From positions 1-38,077 of the IMG/VR virus record IMGVR_UViG_3300021185_001442: 38,077 nt of DNA; one strand, written 5' to 3'. The notes under the pieces were generated by a model. That model was not told the origin of the DNA. It searched no databases and was given only the letters and a program-made list of their open reading frames with translations. The translations under genes were made by a program, and so were the position numbers. Every line of letters begins with the position of its first letter. Position 1 is the first letter of the stretch. Shown piece after piece: positions 1 to 5,772 of the stretch. This stretch comes from a virus.

Positions 1-1
1 T

Positions 2-136
2 AATCCTGATTCCAAATATTGGAGTGATAGTACTATTAATACATTAAGTTTTACCATAGGTCTTGCTGTCGTTAATAATACTAAAATTATAAATGAAGTA
101 AAAAACAATCCTAATACCTGTCCTAAACGCGGTTAA
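2..136 (+). CDS. C-terminal fragment of an unknown protein (5' end outside window)
   Basis: An open frame enters from the left edge and runs 44 codons to a TAA at 134-136. The visible tail is rich in Asn, Thr, Ile and Val and ends Cys-Pro-Lys-Arg-Gly. No domain can be recognised from this fragment. Nothing upstream is visible, so start, length and function are unknown. It is followed by about 55 bp without a gene and then an early promoter, so it is probably the last gene of the preceding transcription unit. Confidence 0.5.
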   Translation, partial: NPDSKYWSDSTINTLSFTIGLAVVNNTKIINEVKNNPNTCPKRG

Positions 137-191
137 AACTGCTGACATAGTGATTGTTGTGTAATTATTTTCATTATTTTCCCAAAAGTCC

Positions 192-220
192 TTTACATTT
201 GCTCCGAACTATGGTATAAT
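192..220 (+). promoter_or_regulatory. Early sigma70-type promoter, copy 1
   Basis: TTTACA at 192-197, a 17-nt spacer, and TATAAT at 215-220 preceded by TGG, giving an extended -10. The surrounding text (TTTACATTTGCTC, then ACTATGGTATAATATA) recurs four more times in the window. A strong AAGGAG ribosome site follows before the ATG at 254. Expected to be read by unmodified host RNA polymerase early in infection. Confidence 0.85.
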
Positions 221-253
221 ATACCCATACAGTTTAAAAGATAAGGAGTTTAA

Positions 254-553
254 ATGAATATAACAACAATAAAAGAAATCGTTCAAGAATTTGATGGCAT
301 CAAATTTACAACAAGTGGTAAAACTTTCGAAGGCTATGTCAAAGAAGTTAACGACACTGATATACACGTAAGAGCATATAATAAAGATGAAGTTGAACCT
401 AATGGGTTAGCTAACCATTCTACATATATCTTACCTTACGTAACATTTAAAGGTATTAATTTAGAATGGTTTTATGAAGGACAAGGCGCTGATAATTCAG
501 CAATTGGAATGTCTGGATATTGGGTTAATGATTTACAAGAGGTAGTAGCATAA
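254..553 (+). CDS. Hypothetical early protein, 99 aa
   Basis: First gene behind early promoter copy 1, with a good AAGGAG site 7-8 nt before the ATG. The 99-aa product is soluble and mixed alpha/beta in appearance, with a Gly/Ser/Asn-rich segment near the C-terminus (residues 76-90) and no signal peptide or membrane segment. I do not recognise a family. Its stop overlaps the start of the HAD phosphatase gene (TAATG), so the two are likely translationally coupled and made together early in infection. Confidence 0.75.
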   Translation: MNITTIKEIVQEFDGIKFTTSGKTFEGYVKEVNDTDIHVRAYNKDEVEPNGLANHSTYILPYVTFKGINLEWFYEGQGADNSAIGMSGYWVNDLQEVVA

Positions 554-990
554 TGAAAATAATATTTGATGTAGACGGAACATTAATGGATGTTGAACAC
601 AGAAGACATTTTGTCGAAGGAGTATCAACAGATTGGAAAGCGTTTGAAGAAGCAACAAAAGATGACACTCGTATGGAGCATGTCTTTGAAGTTGCTGAAT
701 CAATGTATGATGCTGGCCATGAAATAGTTATTGTTTCAGCTCGTAAAGAAAGACAAAGAGAGTTGACTGAACATCAACTTAAACAGACAATGGGCGTATT
801 TTGGTCACATCTTTTTATGAGACCAGATGATAGCTTTGAGCCTGACCATCAGTTCAAACAAAGAGTTCTTGACGAGCTTATTAAAGCTGACTGGAAACCA
901 GACATGGTATTTGATGACAGAGACCAGGTAGTTGAAATGTGGAGAGCGAATGGTATTCCATGTTTTCAAGTTGCACCAGGGAACTTTTAA
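553..990 (+). CDS. HAD-superfamily phosphatase, like the 3'-phosphatase domain of T4 polynucleotide kinase
   Basis: 145 aa. Visible HAD motifs are DVDGT at residues 6-10 (nucleophile Asp6, acid/base Asp8), Ser62 in the VSAR segment (motif II), a candidate Lys103 (motif III) and the metal-binding DDRD at 121-124 (motif IV). The DDRDQVVEMWR...GIPCFQVAPG ending is characteristic of the phosphatase half of T4 PseT/Pnkp and related phage phosphatases. The kinase half (P-loop) is absent, so this is a stand-alone phosphatase. Inferred role: removal of 3'-phosphates or nucleotide phosphates during nucleic-acid repair or salvage; the substrate cannot be read from sequence. Translationally coupled to the 99-aa gene upstream. 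Confidence 0.85.
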   Translation: MKIIFDVDGTLMDVEHRRHFVEGVSTDWKAFEEATKDDTRMEHVFEVAESMYDAGHEIVIVSARKERQRELTEHQLKQTMGVFWSHLFMRPDDSFEPDHQFKQRVLDELIKADWKPDMVFDDRDQVVEMWRANGIPCFQVAPGNF

Positions 991-991
991 G

Positions 992-1117
992 ATGGGTAAG
1001 TTAAGACAATGGTTTAGAAATTGGTTTGATGCTCAAATAGAGAAATCATGGCAAAGAAAAGCAGATAAAATGTTTGAAAAGCATAGTGTAGAATATAGAG
1101 ATGGCGATAACACGTAA
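992..1117 (+). CDS. Small basic hypothetical protein, 41 aa
   Basis: The frame is open from 932, but the ATG at 992 is preferred. It lies directly after the phosphatase stop (990) and has CAGGGA about 10 nt upstream, whereas the ATG at 932 lies inside the phosphatase gene. The 41-aa product is basic and Trp-rich (three Trp in the first 21 residues), suggesting an amphipathic helix. Function unknown. Confidence 0.5.
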   Translation: MGKLRQWFRNWFDAQIEKSWQRKADKMFEKHSVEYRDGDNT

Positions 1118-1168
1118 AATGGAACAACACTTTCTCACAATTATTTCACCTAAAAGTGAAAATAATCC

Positions 1169-1197
1169 TTTACATTTGCTCAAAACTATGGTATAAT
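1169..1197 (+). promoter_or_regulatory. Early sigma70-type promoter, copy 2
   Basis: TTTACA at 1169-1174, 17-nt spacer, extended -10 TGGTATAAT ending at 1197. Nearly identical to copy 1 from AATCCTTTACATTTGCTC onward. It is followed by GATAAGGAGTTAATATG-type leader sequence serving the gene at 1233. A short inverted repeat (1141-1165) lies immediately upstream of the -35. Confidence 0.85.
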
Positions 1198-1232
1198 ATA
1201 CATATATTCGGACAAATTGATAAGGAGTTAAT

Positions 1233-1742
1233 ATGAATAAATTAGTAATACACACACAATATCTCGAGAACTACGGAGATTCAAAAGACCCGTACATGAA
1301 GTTCAAGGGTGGCACTACTTACGTAATGTCTAACTGTGGCGAACTCAATGAAAATGAGATTGCTACTTTAGTGGCTAGAGTCAAGCCATATATAACCACT
1401 GACTTAGTCAAGTCAAACGGTGGTTCAGAAGAATACATCAATGACGTAAAAGTTGTTCCTCACATGGAGCAAGTTTGCGCTGATTGGGATTCAGTCACTG
1501 AGTTTTCTTTTGACCTTTTTGGTCATGTTAATTTCATCAAAATTACTGACAACCGTGAAGATGGTTGGATGAGAAAAGAAATTCTCGAAACAACTGAAAC
1601 ATGGACTAACAACCGTAAAAACTATAAGAAAGAATTCTTAATGGATAACGGCGATTTCTGTATCGGCGATAAAGAAGCTGGAACATGGCTTAAAGAGCAT
1701 GCAGTAGTAGAATCAAAAATTGAAAGAAACATAACATTTTAA
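1233..1742 (+). CDS. Hypothetical early protein, 169 aa
   Basis: First gene behind promoter copy 2, with AAGGAG 7 nt before the ATG. The protein is soluble, with a short beta-like N-terminus (MNKLVIHTQYLENYGD), a conserved-looking GGTTYVMSN segment around residues 26-34 and a charged C-terminal half. It resembles small conserved early proteins of marine T4-like phages in style, but I cannot assign a family or function. The next gene starts 10 nt after its stop with its own AAGGAG, which overlaps the TAA of this gene. Confidence 0.75.
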   Translation: MNKLVIHTQYLENYGDSKDPYMKFKGGTTYVMSNCGELNENEIATLVARVKPYITTDLVKSNGGSEEYINDVKVVPHMEQVCADWDSVTEFSFDLFGHVNFIKITDNREDGWMRKEILETTETWTNNRKNYKKEFLMDNGDFCIGDKEAGTWLKEHAVVESKIERNITF

Positions 1743-1752
1743 GGAGTATATT

Positions 1753-1947
1753 ATGGAAAGATATTTAATAACAACAGAGTCATATATCTATGCAGAGGAC
1801 GAGAAAAAAGCAAAGTCACTCGCAGGATATATCCAAGGCAAACAAAGAAAGCAATACGATAATCAGCATTGCGTAACAAATTTACAGTACGCCCCATTTG
1901 GCGGCGGCTTTTCAGAAAAGAATTTAATTGAAGGAGAAATACTATGA
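1753..1947 (+). CDS. Hypothetical early protein, 64 aa
   Basis: ATG at 1753 with AAGGAG at 1741-1746, adjoining the previous stop. 64 aa, beginning with a beta-strand-like YLITTESYIYAEDEKKAKS that resembles small phage proteins in which a strand precedes a helix. No known family recognised. The stop TGA overlaps the next ATG (ATGA at 1944-1947), so the downstream coiled-coil protein is probably coupled to it. Confidence 0.7.
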   Translation: MERYLITTESYIYAEDEKKAKSLAGYIQGKQRKQYDNQHCVTNLQYAPFGGGFSEKNLIEGEIL

Positions 1948-2111
1948 ACGAAGATATCATGAGTCTATTAGAAGACATACAATGTAAGCTAGACAATATG
2001 GAAAATCAAATCAACAATATGGCTGGTGAAGTCAGCTCTTTAGGAGATATTGAATCAAGAATCGATTCAGTCCAAAGTACTGTTGATTCTATTGAAGGGA
2101 GGATTGAATAA
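1944..2111 (+). CDS. Short coiled-coil protein, 55 aa
   Basis: An ATG overlapping the previous stop, preceded by GAAGGAGAA. The 55-aa product shows heptad spacing of Leu/Ile/Met throughout (SLLEDIQCKLDNM...IESRIDSV...VDSIEGRIE), so it is very likely one amphipathic helix forming a coiled coil. Its TAA overlaps the next ATG (TAATG). Function unknown; it may be an oligomerisation or anti-host peptide, but nothing shows this directly. Confidence 0.65.
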   Translation: MNEDIMSLLEDIQCKLDNMENQINNMAGEVSSLGDIESRIDSVQSTVDSIEGRIE

Positions 2112-2407
2112 TGGCTAAAACATTTAATGCGCTGAAAGCAGAATTACTGCAAATAAAAGAAGAGATTGAAATGAAAGACATCATTACAAAACTCGATAAT
2201 CGTAAAGCTAAACTAAAAGAAGAAGCTAAATTACATAAAAAGCTTACACGTTCAGTAAAGAAAGCAGGCGAACATATGCCAGGCTCTCTTGATTTTAATT
2301 CACCAGATAATATGTACTATAGCGAAAAGTCTACAGAAAGATTTCTAGAAAACAGTTCTTATATGGATGCTTATAACGCGTCTAAACTAGACCAGGAGTG
2401 GAACTAA
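2111..2407 (+). CDS. Hypothetical charged protein, 98 aa
   Basis: Coupled by TAATG to the coiled-coil gene before it and by TAATG to the gene after it. The first 55 residues are Lys/Glu-rich and predicted helical (AELLQIKEEIEMKDI...NRKAKLKEEAKLHKK). The second half is polar, with Tyr/Ser/Asp (PDNMYYSEKSTERF). No domain recognised. The composition suggests a nucleic-acid- or protein-binding early accessory protein, but that is only inference. Confidence 0.65.
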   Translation: MAKTFNALKAELLQIKEEIEMKDIITKLDNRKAKLKEEAKLHKKLTRSVKKAGEHMPGSLDFNSPDNMYYSEKSTERFLENSSYMDAYNASKLDQEWN

Positions 2408-2583
2408 TGAGTGTATTACATAAAATAATCTCTTTGCAAGATGCAAGAGATAGAGCACAGGACCCAGACTTTAAACTGTTATGGGAACAAAAAAGATTAG
2501 AGTTGATAAGACTCGCAGAAAGAGGAGAAAGAGGACAATGGGCCAATACGACGAAAGAGTTGAAAAGCAACGAAATAAACTAG
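2407..2583 (+). CDS. Hypothetical charged small protein, 58 aa
   Basis: The start at the ATG 2407 is chosen over an in-frame GTG at 2398 because the CAGGAG at 2393-2398 is correctly spaced for 2407 and the ATG overlaps the upstream stop (TAATG). The product is almost entirely a charged amphipathic helix (DARDRAQDPDFKLLWEQKR). No family recognised. The following gene begins inside its 3' end in another frame. Confidence 0.6.
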   Translation: MSVLHKIISLQDARDRAQDPDFKLLWEQKRLELIRLAERGERGQWANTTKELKSNEIN

Positions 2584-2807
2584 CAGCTGAAGAGTGGGCA
2601 AAAGGAGTTAAATGTCTACATGCGCATTCAGTAAGCTCAATGCATTATGATGATAGACCGCAAGATACAGCTGATGGCAAATGCGTAACTGATGTGGAAT
2701 ATAACGATGGTAGTGTTAATAGAACATTATCAAACGGAGAAACTGTAATACTTGGTAAAGCTTTAAGAGGCCAAGACTTAATAGATGCATATACAAAATA
2801 TATGTAA
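2538..2807 (+). CDS. Hypothetical protein, 89 aa
   Basis: The frame is open from an ATG at 2481, but 2538 is preferred because AGAGGA lies 4-9 nt upstream and the extra 19 residues would be an odd poly-basic stretch inside the previous gene. The 89-aa product has one short Cys/His segment (KCLHAHSVSSMHY, near residues 22-34) and a beta-rich C-terminal half (VTDVEYNDGSVNRTLSNGE). No recognised family. It overlaps the previous gene by 46 nt. It is the last gene before promoter copy 3. Confidence 0.6.
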   Translation: MGQYDERVEKQRNKLAAEEWAKGVKCLHAHSVSSMHYDDRPQDTADGKCVTDVEYNDGSVNRTLSNGETVILGKALRGQDLIDAYTKYM

Positions 2808-2813
2808 TAATCC

Positions 2814-2842
2814 TTTACATTTACAAAGAACTATGGTATAAT
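2814..2842 (+). promoter_or_regulatory. Early sigma70-type promoter, copy 3 (abuts its gene)
   Basis: TTTACA at 2814-2819, 17-nt spacer, extended -10 TGGTATAAT ending at 2842. Unlike copies 1, 2 and 4, it has no AAGGAG leader behind it. The ATG of the next gene lies 8 nt after the -10, about where transcription should begin. Confidence 0.85.
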
Positions 2843-2849
2843 ATACATT

Positions 2850-3110
2850 ATGAATCCAAAACAAAAATACTTAAAAGAAACTCGTAACTTTAATGGTGGT
2901 ATACAAAAGATATATGAATTTCCTAATGGCTATGGCGCTAGCGTCATAAAGCATAAAGGTTCTTATGGCTATCTTAATGGCTTATGGGAACTTGCTGTAT
3001 TAGATGTTGATGGTTCATTATGTTATACCACTGAAATAACAGACGATGTTATAGGGCATCTCAATGACCCTGAAGTTGATGCGATATTAAGGAGAATCAA
3101 ACAATTATGA
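2850..3110 (+). CDS. Hypothetical early protein, 86 aa, probably leaderless mRNA
   Basis: The ATG lies 8 nt after the -10 box of early promoter copy 3 and there is no Shine-Dalgarno sequence, so the message probably starts at or within a base or two of the ATG. The protein has Gly/Tyr-rich beta-strand-like segments (YEFPNGYGASVIKHKGSYGYLNGLWELAV is one continuous region, residues 22-50) and looks like a small beta-barrel or sheet protein. No family recognised. Its TGA overlaps the next ATG. Confidence 0.7.
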   Translation: MNPKQKYLKETRNFNGGIQKIYEFPNGYGASVIKHKGSYGYLNGLWELAVLDVDGSLCYTTEITDDVIGHLNDPEVDAILRRIKQL

Positions 3111-3238
3111 AAAATAAAACAAAACGTCCAGTGAGTACGCTAACTCACACAACAAGAGAAGTTGCAATTCATTTCCTAGCATGGAGAGAAAAGCAAAAAC
3201 AAAAGACCATGATAGGTCATAATGGAGGACCTAAGTAA
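3107..3238 (+). CDS. Small basic hypothetical protein, 43 aa
   Basis: ATG overlapping the previous stop (ATGA), with AAGGAG at 3089-3094 upstream. The 43-aa product is strongly basic with a helical middle (REVAIHFLAWREKQKQK) and a Gly-rich tail. The stop overlaps the following ATG (TAATG). Too small to assign; the tight coupling on both sides supports it being a real gene. Confidence 0.6.
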   Translation: MKNKTKRPVSTLTHTTREVAIHFLAWREKQKQKTMIGHNGGPK

Positions 3239-3594
3239 TGGCAGTAACAAGTTTTTATATGGGTTCACTTAGATATTCACCTTGTGGCAGAAAGAGAAAA
3301 AATCATGCTGCTAACAGAGTTAAAAAGAAACCAGTAGCTTTTCAATCAGTAGCTTTAAAGCAATCTCAATTAGAGAAGATAAGAGAAAGACAAGCAGTAC
3401 AATACAATTCTATAATGGAAGAATATATGAAGTCTGGTGAGTATCATAAAATTAAAAGCGATTGTACTAAACAGGAGCCAATGAAATACACTGGCACATT
3501 AGTAAAAGGTATTGCCACTATGCATAAGTCAAATGCTGTACCAGTTATATCTCAGCAAGAAGCAGAAGATATCGCTAAAATGAGGAGAAACTAA
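3238..3594 (+). CDS. Hypothetical basic protein, 118 aa
   Basis: Coupled by TAATG on both sides, with GGAGG at 3224-3228. The N-terminal 40 residues are basic (SPCGRKRKNHAANRVKKK), which suggests nucleic-acid contact. The middle is a charged helix (SQLEKIRERQAVQYNSIMEE) and the C-terminal part is polar. No known domain. Possibly a DNA- or RNA-associated early protein; this is inference from charge only. Confidence 0.65.
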   Translation: MAVTSFYMGSLRYSPCGRKRKNHAANRVKKKPVAFQSVALKQSQLEKIRERQAVQYNSIMEEYMKSGEYHKIKSDCTKQEPMKYTGTLVKGIATMHKSNAVPVISQQEAEDIAKMRRN

Positions 3595-3716
3595 TGAATA
3601 CAATATTTAGTGTATTAATAATGATATGTGCAGCATGGTTCGCATATATGTCATCACATGTTGCTGAAGAACAAAGGAAAGGTAAACATATACCTTTACC
3701 TTGGGAGAAAGATTAA
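3594..3716 (+). CDS. Single-pass membrane peptide, 40 aa
   Basis: ATG overlapping the upstream stop, with GAGGAGAA just before it. Residues 4-19 (IFSVLIMICAAWFAYM) form one hydrophobic helix, followed by a charged cytoplasmic-type tail ending PLPWEKD. Small single-helix proteins of this kind are common in the early regions of T4-like phages, with unknown function. It is the last gene before the terminator-like element at 3724. Confidence 0.6.
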   Translation: MNTIFSVLIMICAAWFAYMSSHVAEEQRKGKHIPLPWEKD

Positions 3717-3723
3717 TTGTTTT

Positions 3724-3781
3724 TGGCTGGGTCTCATCAACGCGACTCCTTATCACCCGCAGAGGCCTGGCCATTTTTTTT
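3724..3781 (+). terminator. GC-rich structured element with T8 tract, probable terminator of the small-gene block
   Basis: About 50 bp much richer in G+C than the surroundings, ending in TGGCCA and eight T (3774-3781). Pairings that can be drawn are TGGC (3724-3727) with GCCA (3770-3773) and GGGT (3729-3732) with ACCC (3755-3758). The long internal loop is unusual for a plain terminator, so a small structured RNA ending in a terminator is an alternative. It lies 8 nt after the membrane peptide gene and just before promoter copy 4. Confidence 0.5.
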
Positions 3782-3792
3782 AAAAATAATCG

Positions 3793-3821
3793 TTTACATT
3801 TGCTTAAAAGTATGGTATAAT
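3793..3821 (+). promoter_or_regulatory. Early sigma70-type promoter, copy 4
   Basis: TTTACA at 3793-3798, 17-nt spacer, extended -10 TGGTATAAT ending at 3821, then AATAAGGAGTTAATATG leading into the gene at 3849. The leader is nearly the same as behind copy 2. It restarts transcription immediately after the GC-rich terminator-like element. Confidence 0.85.
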
Positions 3822-3848
3822 ATAAGTATTAAATAATAAGGAGTTAAT

Positions 3849-5000
3849 ATGGCTAAAAGAAGATTAAAAAACGCTGATGAAGCAATGATGGGACCAAAAC
3901 CATCTTATGGGGTACACAATCCTGTACCAACTAATAAAAAAGATAAAGATAGAGAATATCGCAGAGCAAGATATTGGTTCTACTATTTTGAGAATAAGAA
4001 AAAAGCCACTGAAACAGTTCTTACTTATTGTACAAGAGTTCTTAATTTTGATAAGACTAAAATAGCAAATCTTAAGAAACTTCCTGATTGGAAGTATAGG
4101 ATGAAAACTTATCAAACTATTGAGTTAATTAATAATGGTTGGACTGGTTATCCTTTAACAGACGAAGCTATTGAAGAGATGCATACTTTTCTTAAAGGGC
4201 GAGAAAAAGAAGGAAGAGCTATTCAAAAGGTAGAAGATAAAAAACCTAAGCCAATAGTTATCTCTCCAGCTGAAAGAATACGTAGAAAAGTTATGCAAAC
4301 AATGTATCATTCATGGGATACGATGGTAATTGATAAATGGATGGATGGAATCTTTGATAAGAAAGAAGTCATATTCCCTACTTACAGTTTATTACAAATG
4401 CATTCTATAAAAGGAGCTGGTATTAATATATTCAGAGAACTAGTTCAAAATGAATATGACGTTATATCAGATGCTTATCATAAAAAATGTGACCAAGCTG
4501 TTGAAGCATATTCACATATCAAAAAAGGTGACTTACGCAAAATGATGAATACAATGGATGGAATATTTGAAGACATCGATCGTATGAAACAGAATTCTAA
4601 AGTAACGCGAATCCCAAGAGCTAAAAAACCTAAAGCTTCAGATAAACAAATCGAAAAGCTTAAGTTTATGCCTGAAAATGTAGATGCTAAATTAGTATCG
4701 ATTAATCCTATATTGATACCTGGTAAGCAGAAGCTTTACATATATAATTGCAAGAATAAAAAGTTAATTGAGTATGTTACGACTGCGACAAGTGGCTTTG
4801 AGATATCAGGCACATCAATAAAGAACTTTGATAAGGTAGATTCTAAACAAGCTACTTTAAGAAAGCCTGATGAAATCTTACCAATGATTTTAGGTAAGAC
4901 TGAAAAACAAATCGAAAAGATTTGGAATACATTAACAACAAAAATTGATAACCCTACAGGAAGAGTTAATGCTGACTGTATTTTAATGAGAGTATTTTAG
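3849..5000 (+). CDS. Conserved-type marine phage protein of unknown function, 383 aa
   Basis: First gene behind promoter copy 4, with AAGGAG 7 nt before the ATG. The protein is basic and soluble. A helical N-terminal part includes YRRARYWFYYFENKKKA near residues 37-53. A middle part has a PAERIRRKVMQTMYHSWD helix near 140-157. The C-terminal part has a beta segment (KQKLYIYNCKNKKLIEY) followed by a GTSIKNFD...TLRKPDE motif. I recall similar hypothetical proteins with the same C-terminal motif in marine T4-like phages, but no function is known to me. Ten nt separate it from the peroxiredoxin gene, so they share an early transcript. Confidence 0.75.
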   Translation: MAKRRLKNADEAMMGPKPSYGVHNPVPTNKKDKDREYRRARYWFYYFENKKKATETVLTYCTRVLNFDKTKIANLKKLPDWKYRMKTYQTIELINNGWTGYPLTDEAIEEMHTFLKGREKEGRAIQKVEDKKPKPIVISPAERIRRKVMQTMYHSWDTMVIDKWMDGIFDKKEVIFPTYSLLQMHSIKGAGINIFRELVQNEYDVISDAYHKKCDQAVEAYSHIKKGDLRKMMNTMDGIFEDIDRMKQNSKVTRIPRAKKPKASDKQIEKLKFMPENVDAKLVSINPILIPGKQKLYIYNCKNKKLIEYVTTATSGFEISGTSIKNFDKVDSKQATLRKPDEILPMILGKTEKQIEKIWNTLTTKIDNPTGRVNADCILMRVF

Positions 5001-5009
5001 GAGGATAAT

Positions 5010-5531
5010 ATGCTATCAGTCGGAGAAAAGTTCCCTGCGTTCTCACTGCAAGGAATCAATGAAAAAAATGAATTTGTGAGAGTTGAAGTAAACGAAAGCT
5101 ATATGCCACAGAAAAAACAGTGGAGTGTAGTTTATTTTTATCCTAAGGACTTTACCTTTATATGTCCAACAGAAATAGCAGGGTTTGACTGTTTAGTCGA
5201 TGATGCTAATGTTATTGGAATAAGTGGAGATAATGAGTTCTGTAAATTAGCTTGGAAGCAAGATAATAATATGATTGGTAATATTAATCATACTCTTGCT
5301 GCTGATTGTGGATTAGGATTATCAAATACTTTAGGTATTGTTAACGAAGAAGAAGGTGTTCCATATAGAGCAACGTTTATCTTTGATAAGAATAGAATTA
5401 TACAACATGTATCTATTAACGCTTTAGATACAGGAAGAAACGCACAAGAGGTATTAAGAACATTGAAAGCTTTACAAGCAGGTGGTCTTACAGGTTGTGC
5501 ATGGAACGAAGGTGAAGAGTTTGTCGGATAA
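5010..5531 (+). CDS. 2-Cys peroxiredoxin (AhpC/TSA family), auxiliary metabolic gene
   Basis: 173 aa with a perfect AGGAGG 6-7 nt before the ATG. The thioredoxin-fold peroxidase signature FYPKDFTFICPTEI holds the peroxidatic Cys52 with Pro and Thr of the PxxxTxxC type site arranged as in typical AhpC/Prx proteins (Thr49, Cys52). A second Cys at 163, 11 residues from the C-terminus, is a candidate resolving cysteine, as in 2-Cys enzymes. Expected activity: reduction of H2O2, organic peroxides or peroxynitrite in the host cytoplasm using a thioredoxin-like donor. No reductase partner is visible here, so it would rely on the host. The gene sits in the early region directly before gp33, so it is probably made early, protecting the infected cell from oxidative damage (inference). 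Confidence 0.92.
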   Translation: MLSVGEKFPAFSLQGINEKNEFVRVEVNESYMPQKKQWSVVYFYPKDFTFICPTEIAGFDCLVDDANVIGISGDNEFCKLAWKQDNNMIGNINHTLAADCGLGLSNTLGIVNEEEGVPYRATFIFDKNRIIQHVSINALDTGRNAQEVLRTLKALQAGGLTGCAWNEGEEFVG

Positions 5532-5772
5532 AGATAATCCAGTAGAGCAAAAGATTATGACAAAGAAGAGATTCTCTGCAGCAGTAGAGCATCTTGTAGC
5601 AAATAACAATATGTCATATATCGATGCAGCATCTTACGTAGTAGAACAAAGAGGTATGGATTATAAAAATCTTAAAAAACTCTTAACAGATTCTTTAAAG
5701 CAAAAGATTGAAGAAGAAGCTTCAGGCTTACATTTAATCAAAGCTAAGAGAGGTAATAAACTACCTTTATGA
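5521..5772 (+). CDS. 33: gp33, late transcription co-activator
   Basis: Small acidic/basic helical protein directly before gp59 and gp32, the same order as 33-59-32 in T4. The sequence (SYIDAASYVVEQRGMDY...LTDSLKQKIEEEA) matches the short gp33 proteins of marine T4-like phages. In T4, gp33 bridges RNA polymerase, the gp55 sigma factor and the sliding clamp to activate late promoters. The start is uncertain. A TTG at 5521 has GAAGGTGAAGAG upstream and gives 83 aa. An ATG at 5557 gives 71 aa. An ATG at 5482 would overlap the peroxiredoxin by 50 nt. The frame overlaps the peroxiredoxin 3' end, suggesting coupling. The stop overlaps the gp59 ATG (ATGA). Confidence 0.75.
   Translation: MSDKDNPVEQKIMTKKRFSAAVEHLVANNNMSYIDAASYVVEQRGMDYKNLKKLLTDSLKQKIEEEASGLHLIKAKRGNKLPL

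Noticed and set aside
1141-1165. Inverted repeat TTATTTCAC...GTGAAAATAA as a terminator
   Set aside because: Stem is all but one bulge paired, but no T tract follows on either strand; it may be a promoter-proximal hairpin or chance in AT-rich DNA.
3724-3773. tRNA gene in the GC-rich element
   Set aside because: Only about 50 nt, no T-loop consensus, no acceptor/anticodon arrangement and no intact cloverleaf can be drawn.
5482-5520. ATG at 5482 as the start of gp33
   Set aside because: Would overlap the peroxiredoxin by 50 nt, has no ribosome site, and adds a non-conserved leader; the TTG at 5521 or ATG at 5557 fits better.
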